From: Abditibacteriota bacterium
GTDB taxonomy: Bacteria; Armatimonadota; UBA5829
Assembly: GCA_017959625.1 (NCBI GenBank)
Contig: JAGDAG010000277.1
Location: forward strand, 1-6,236
DNA: 6,236 nucleotides
Direction: 5' to 3'
A program made the translations under genes and the position numbers. Below are positions 4,742 to 6,236 of the stretch, in pieces (position 1 is the first letter of the stretch; each line of letters starts with the position of its first letter). The notes under the pieces are model-generated. The model was not told the DNA's origin and made no database searches. It worked only from the letters and a program-made list of their open reading frames with translations.

Positions 4742-6236
4742 TTCGGCATAGCCCCCGTTATAAGTTTGTAAACGTCCAGCCCGATGACCAGAACAAAAAT
4801 GAGTATCATGACCATCACGCCGGCAGTCTGGATCTTGATAAGCTGCTCTTTTGCGAACCGTTTTCTTCTGAGAGTTTCCAGAAGGATGACGAAAAGATGC
4901 CCGCCGTCAAGGGGAGGTATGGGCAGCAGATTGAAGATCGCCAGGGAAAGAGACAGCCCTCCCGCCAGAATTATAATGGAAAACACCCCGGAATTCACGG
5001 CGCTGTTGGTCATGGAAACTATGGCCACGGGCCCGCCGAGATTGTCCTTTACGGCTCTGCTGAAAAGGATCTTCAGGGTCTCCCGTATCATGTTCCACAC
5101 AGACTCGAGCCCGGTTTTCATGCTTTCCGCCAGTCCGGTTTTCTTGAGGTGATAGCCGGGGATGAACCCCAGCACGGGAGTCGCGATACCCATCAGCGGC
5201 TCAAAGGAAGCCCCGGAAAGGGAGGTTTTGTGTATCAGGTTTTCGGGATCGGTATATTCTATCACACAGCCCTTTTTCAAAAGAGCCTTCTCTATATCCT
5301 CCGGTCCGGTTATTTTGACGCCGTTCACCGAAACAAGTATATTGCCGGTGTCCCACCACTTTCCCTCCGAGGGGCGGGGGCTTATGAACATGCGGGAGGG
5401 AAAAATGATCTCCTGTCCGCAAAAGCGGCCGCACCACTCCCGGGCTGTGAACCGTATCTCTTTTTTGTCATAGCCGGAATGCAGCGTAAGGGTCACCTTT
5501 TCCCCCTTTTCGGGAGCGGCCCGCCAGAATTCTCCGGTGTCGGTGAATTTCCTGCCGTTCATCTCCACCAGCGCGGAATCCGCGCCGGCCTTCTCCAGGG
5601 GAGTCTCCTTGATGAAGCCCGTAAGCTTCACCGAGCCCTTCTCCTGCTCCCAGTTGCCTCCCATATAGTATCTGAGGGTAAGGTTCGGAACGCCTGTTTT
5701 TGTCAGGGTCCTGCCCTTTCGGTCTATAACGAGAGTCACTTCGCCTTCGCTTTTGCGGATCTCCTCCACCAGTTCGCCGGGCTTGGAAAGAGCCTTGCCG
5801 TTGACCGAAAGGACCCTGTCTCCGGCGCGCAGATCCATTTCCGCGGCGGGGGTGCCCGGCATAGTCATCTGCACCGAATTATCGGAGCCGTCCGGCAGCC
5901 CCCAGACGTAGCCCAGCAGCATAAAGACCGCCACCGCGAAGAGAAAGCTGAAAAAGGGGCCGGCAAATATCACGGCCGCTCTGGCGTAGGCCGGCTTGGA
6001 CTGAAAGCCCCCTTCCACGTCCATCTCCGCCGGATCCTCGCCGCTCATCCGCACGAAGCCTCCCAAAGGAATGCAGCGGACATTGAAGTCCGTGCCGTTT
6101 TTTTTCAGGTAAGTGAACAGCCTGGGGCCGAAGCCCACGGAAAACTCAAGGACCTTTACGTCAAATATACGGGCCAGCAGGAAGTGGCCGTATTCGTGGG
6201 CAACCACCAGCAGGCATATGATCACTATAAACGCAA
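4738..6236 (-). CDS. rseP: RIP (site-2-type) zinc metalloprotease RseP, 5' partial
   Basis: An intramembrane metalloprotease of peptidase family M50B. Relatives cut membrane-bound anti-sigma factors and leftover signal peptides. The zinc motif HEYGH is at 6184-6198 and the third-ligand motif NLLPIPPLDGG at 4900-4932. FSVGFGPRLF and IPLGGFVRMSGE are also conserved. Counting from the GTG at 6225, membrane segments lie at about 1-9, 82-108, 414-437 and 466-485. Between the second and third are a clear PDZ domain (118-178), a second PDZ-like domain (199-262) and a third PDZ-like stretch (about 290-326, with NILVSVNGVKITGPEDIEKAL). The GTG at 6225 is not the likely start: the frame stays open to the window edge (AFIVIICLLVVAHEYGH), and family members carry 10-20 residues before HExxH. 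The 5' end is therefore outside the window. It heads the run with ispG; dxr is often next upstream in such clusters. Confidence 0.96.
   Translation of the reverse strand, partial: AFIVIICLLVVAHEYGHFLLARIFDVKVLEFSVGFGPRLFTYLKKNGTDFNVRCIPLGGFVRMSGEDPAEMDVEGGFQSKPAYARAAVIFAGPFFSFLFAVAVFMLLGYVWGLPDGSDNSVQMTMPGTPAAEMDLRAGDRVLSVNGKALSKPGELVEEIRKSEGEVTLVIDRKGRTLTKTGVPNLTLRYYMGGNWEQEKGSVKLTGFIKETPLEKAGADSALVEMNGRKFTDTGEFWRAAPEKGEKVTLTLHSGYDKKEIRFTAREWCGRFCGQEIIFPSRMFISPRPSEGKWWDTGNILVSVNGVKITGPEDIEKALLKKGCVIEYTDPENLIHKTSLSGASFEPLMGIATPVLGFIPGYHLKKTGLAESMKTGLESVWNMIRETLKILFSRAVKDNLGGPVAIVSMTNSAVNSGVFSIIILAGGLSLSLAIFNLLPIPPLDGGHLFVILLETLRRKRFAKEQLIKIQTAGVMVMILIFVLVIGLDVYKLITGAMPK

Noticed and set aside
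3875..4771. 298-codon open frame on the plus strand opposite ispG
   Set aside because: Antisense shadow of a certain ispG; the translated product has no recognisable motif.
6223..6225. GTG at 6225 as the true start of rseP
   Set aside because: The frame continues open to the window edge with hydrophobic residues that complete the first membrane segment, and only nine residues before HExxH would be too few for the family.

Overview
The window is bacterial DNA, moderately GC-rich, and almost fully coding on the minus strand. It carries MEP-pathway isoprenoid synthesis (ispG), a site-2-type membrane metalloprotease (RseP), and a secreted family-127-type glycosidase. Isoleucine is written mostly as ATA: of the first 11 Ile codons of ispG, 8 are ATA, and all 3 in the short plus-strand gene end are ATA. 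That is unusual at this base composition and ties the genes to one genome. The features fit a carbohydrate-degrading, possibly uncultivated, bacterium, but I cannot name a phylum.

Layout, left to right. At 1-147 is the 3' end of an unrecognised plus-strand gene, closed by a strong intrinsic terminator (163-193). At 235-258 is a second, oppositely facing terminator with a C(UUCG)G loop, which ends the minus-strand genes, so 148-263 is a convergent gene junction. At 264-2368 (minus) is a secreted GH127/DUF1680 beta-L-arabinofuranosidase-like gene, interrupted by a one-base frameshift in a five-C run at 1930-1934. At 2376-2418 is an intrinsic terminator lying between that gene and the upstream operon, directly against the glycosidase start codon. 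From 6236 down to 2426 (minus) is a tight four-gene run: rseP (5' end outside the window), ispG, a short N-acetylglutamate-synthase-like GNAT acetyltransferase, and a xylose-isomerase-like TIM-barrel sugar phosphate isomerase/epimerase.

The rseP and ispG genes overlap by four bases (ATGA). The next two gaps are 17 and 16 bases, each holding a Shine-Dalgarno sequence, so these four genes are probably one transcript. The rseP-ispG pairing is a common bacterial arrangement, often with dxr just upstream; that would lie beyond position 6236. The glycosidase is probably a separate unit: the terminator cuts it off, it has no visible Shine-Dalgarno, and it is frameshifted.

I see no tRNA, rRNA, CRISPR array, insertion sequence, attachment site or replication origin. 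Most of the window is ordinary housekeeping. The points worth a second look are the frameshift, the terminator against the start codon, the extra PDZ-like segment in RseP, and the E-x-x-C metal-site variant in the glycosidase. I do not see convincing evidence of a wholly new system.
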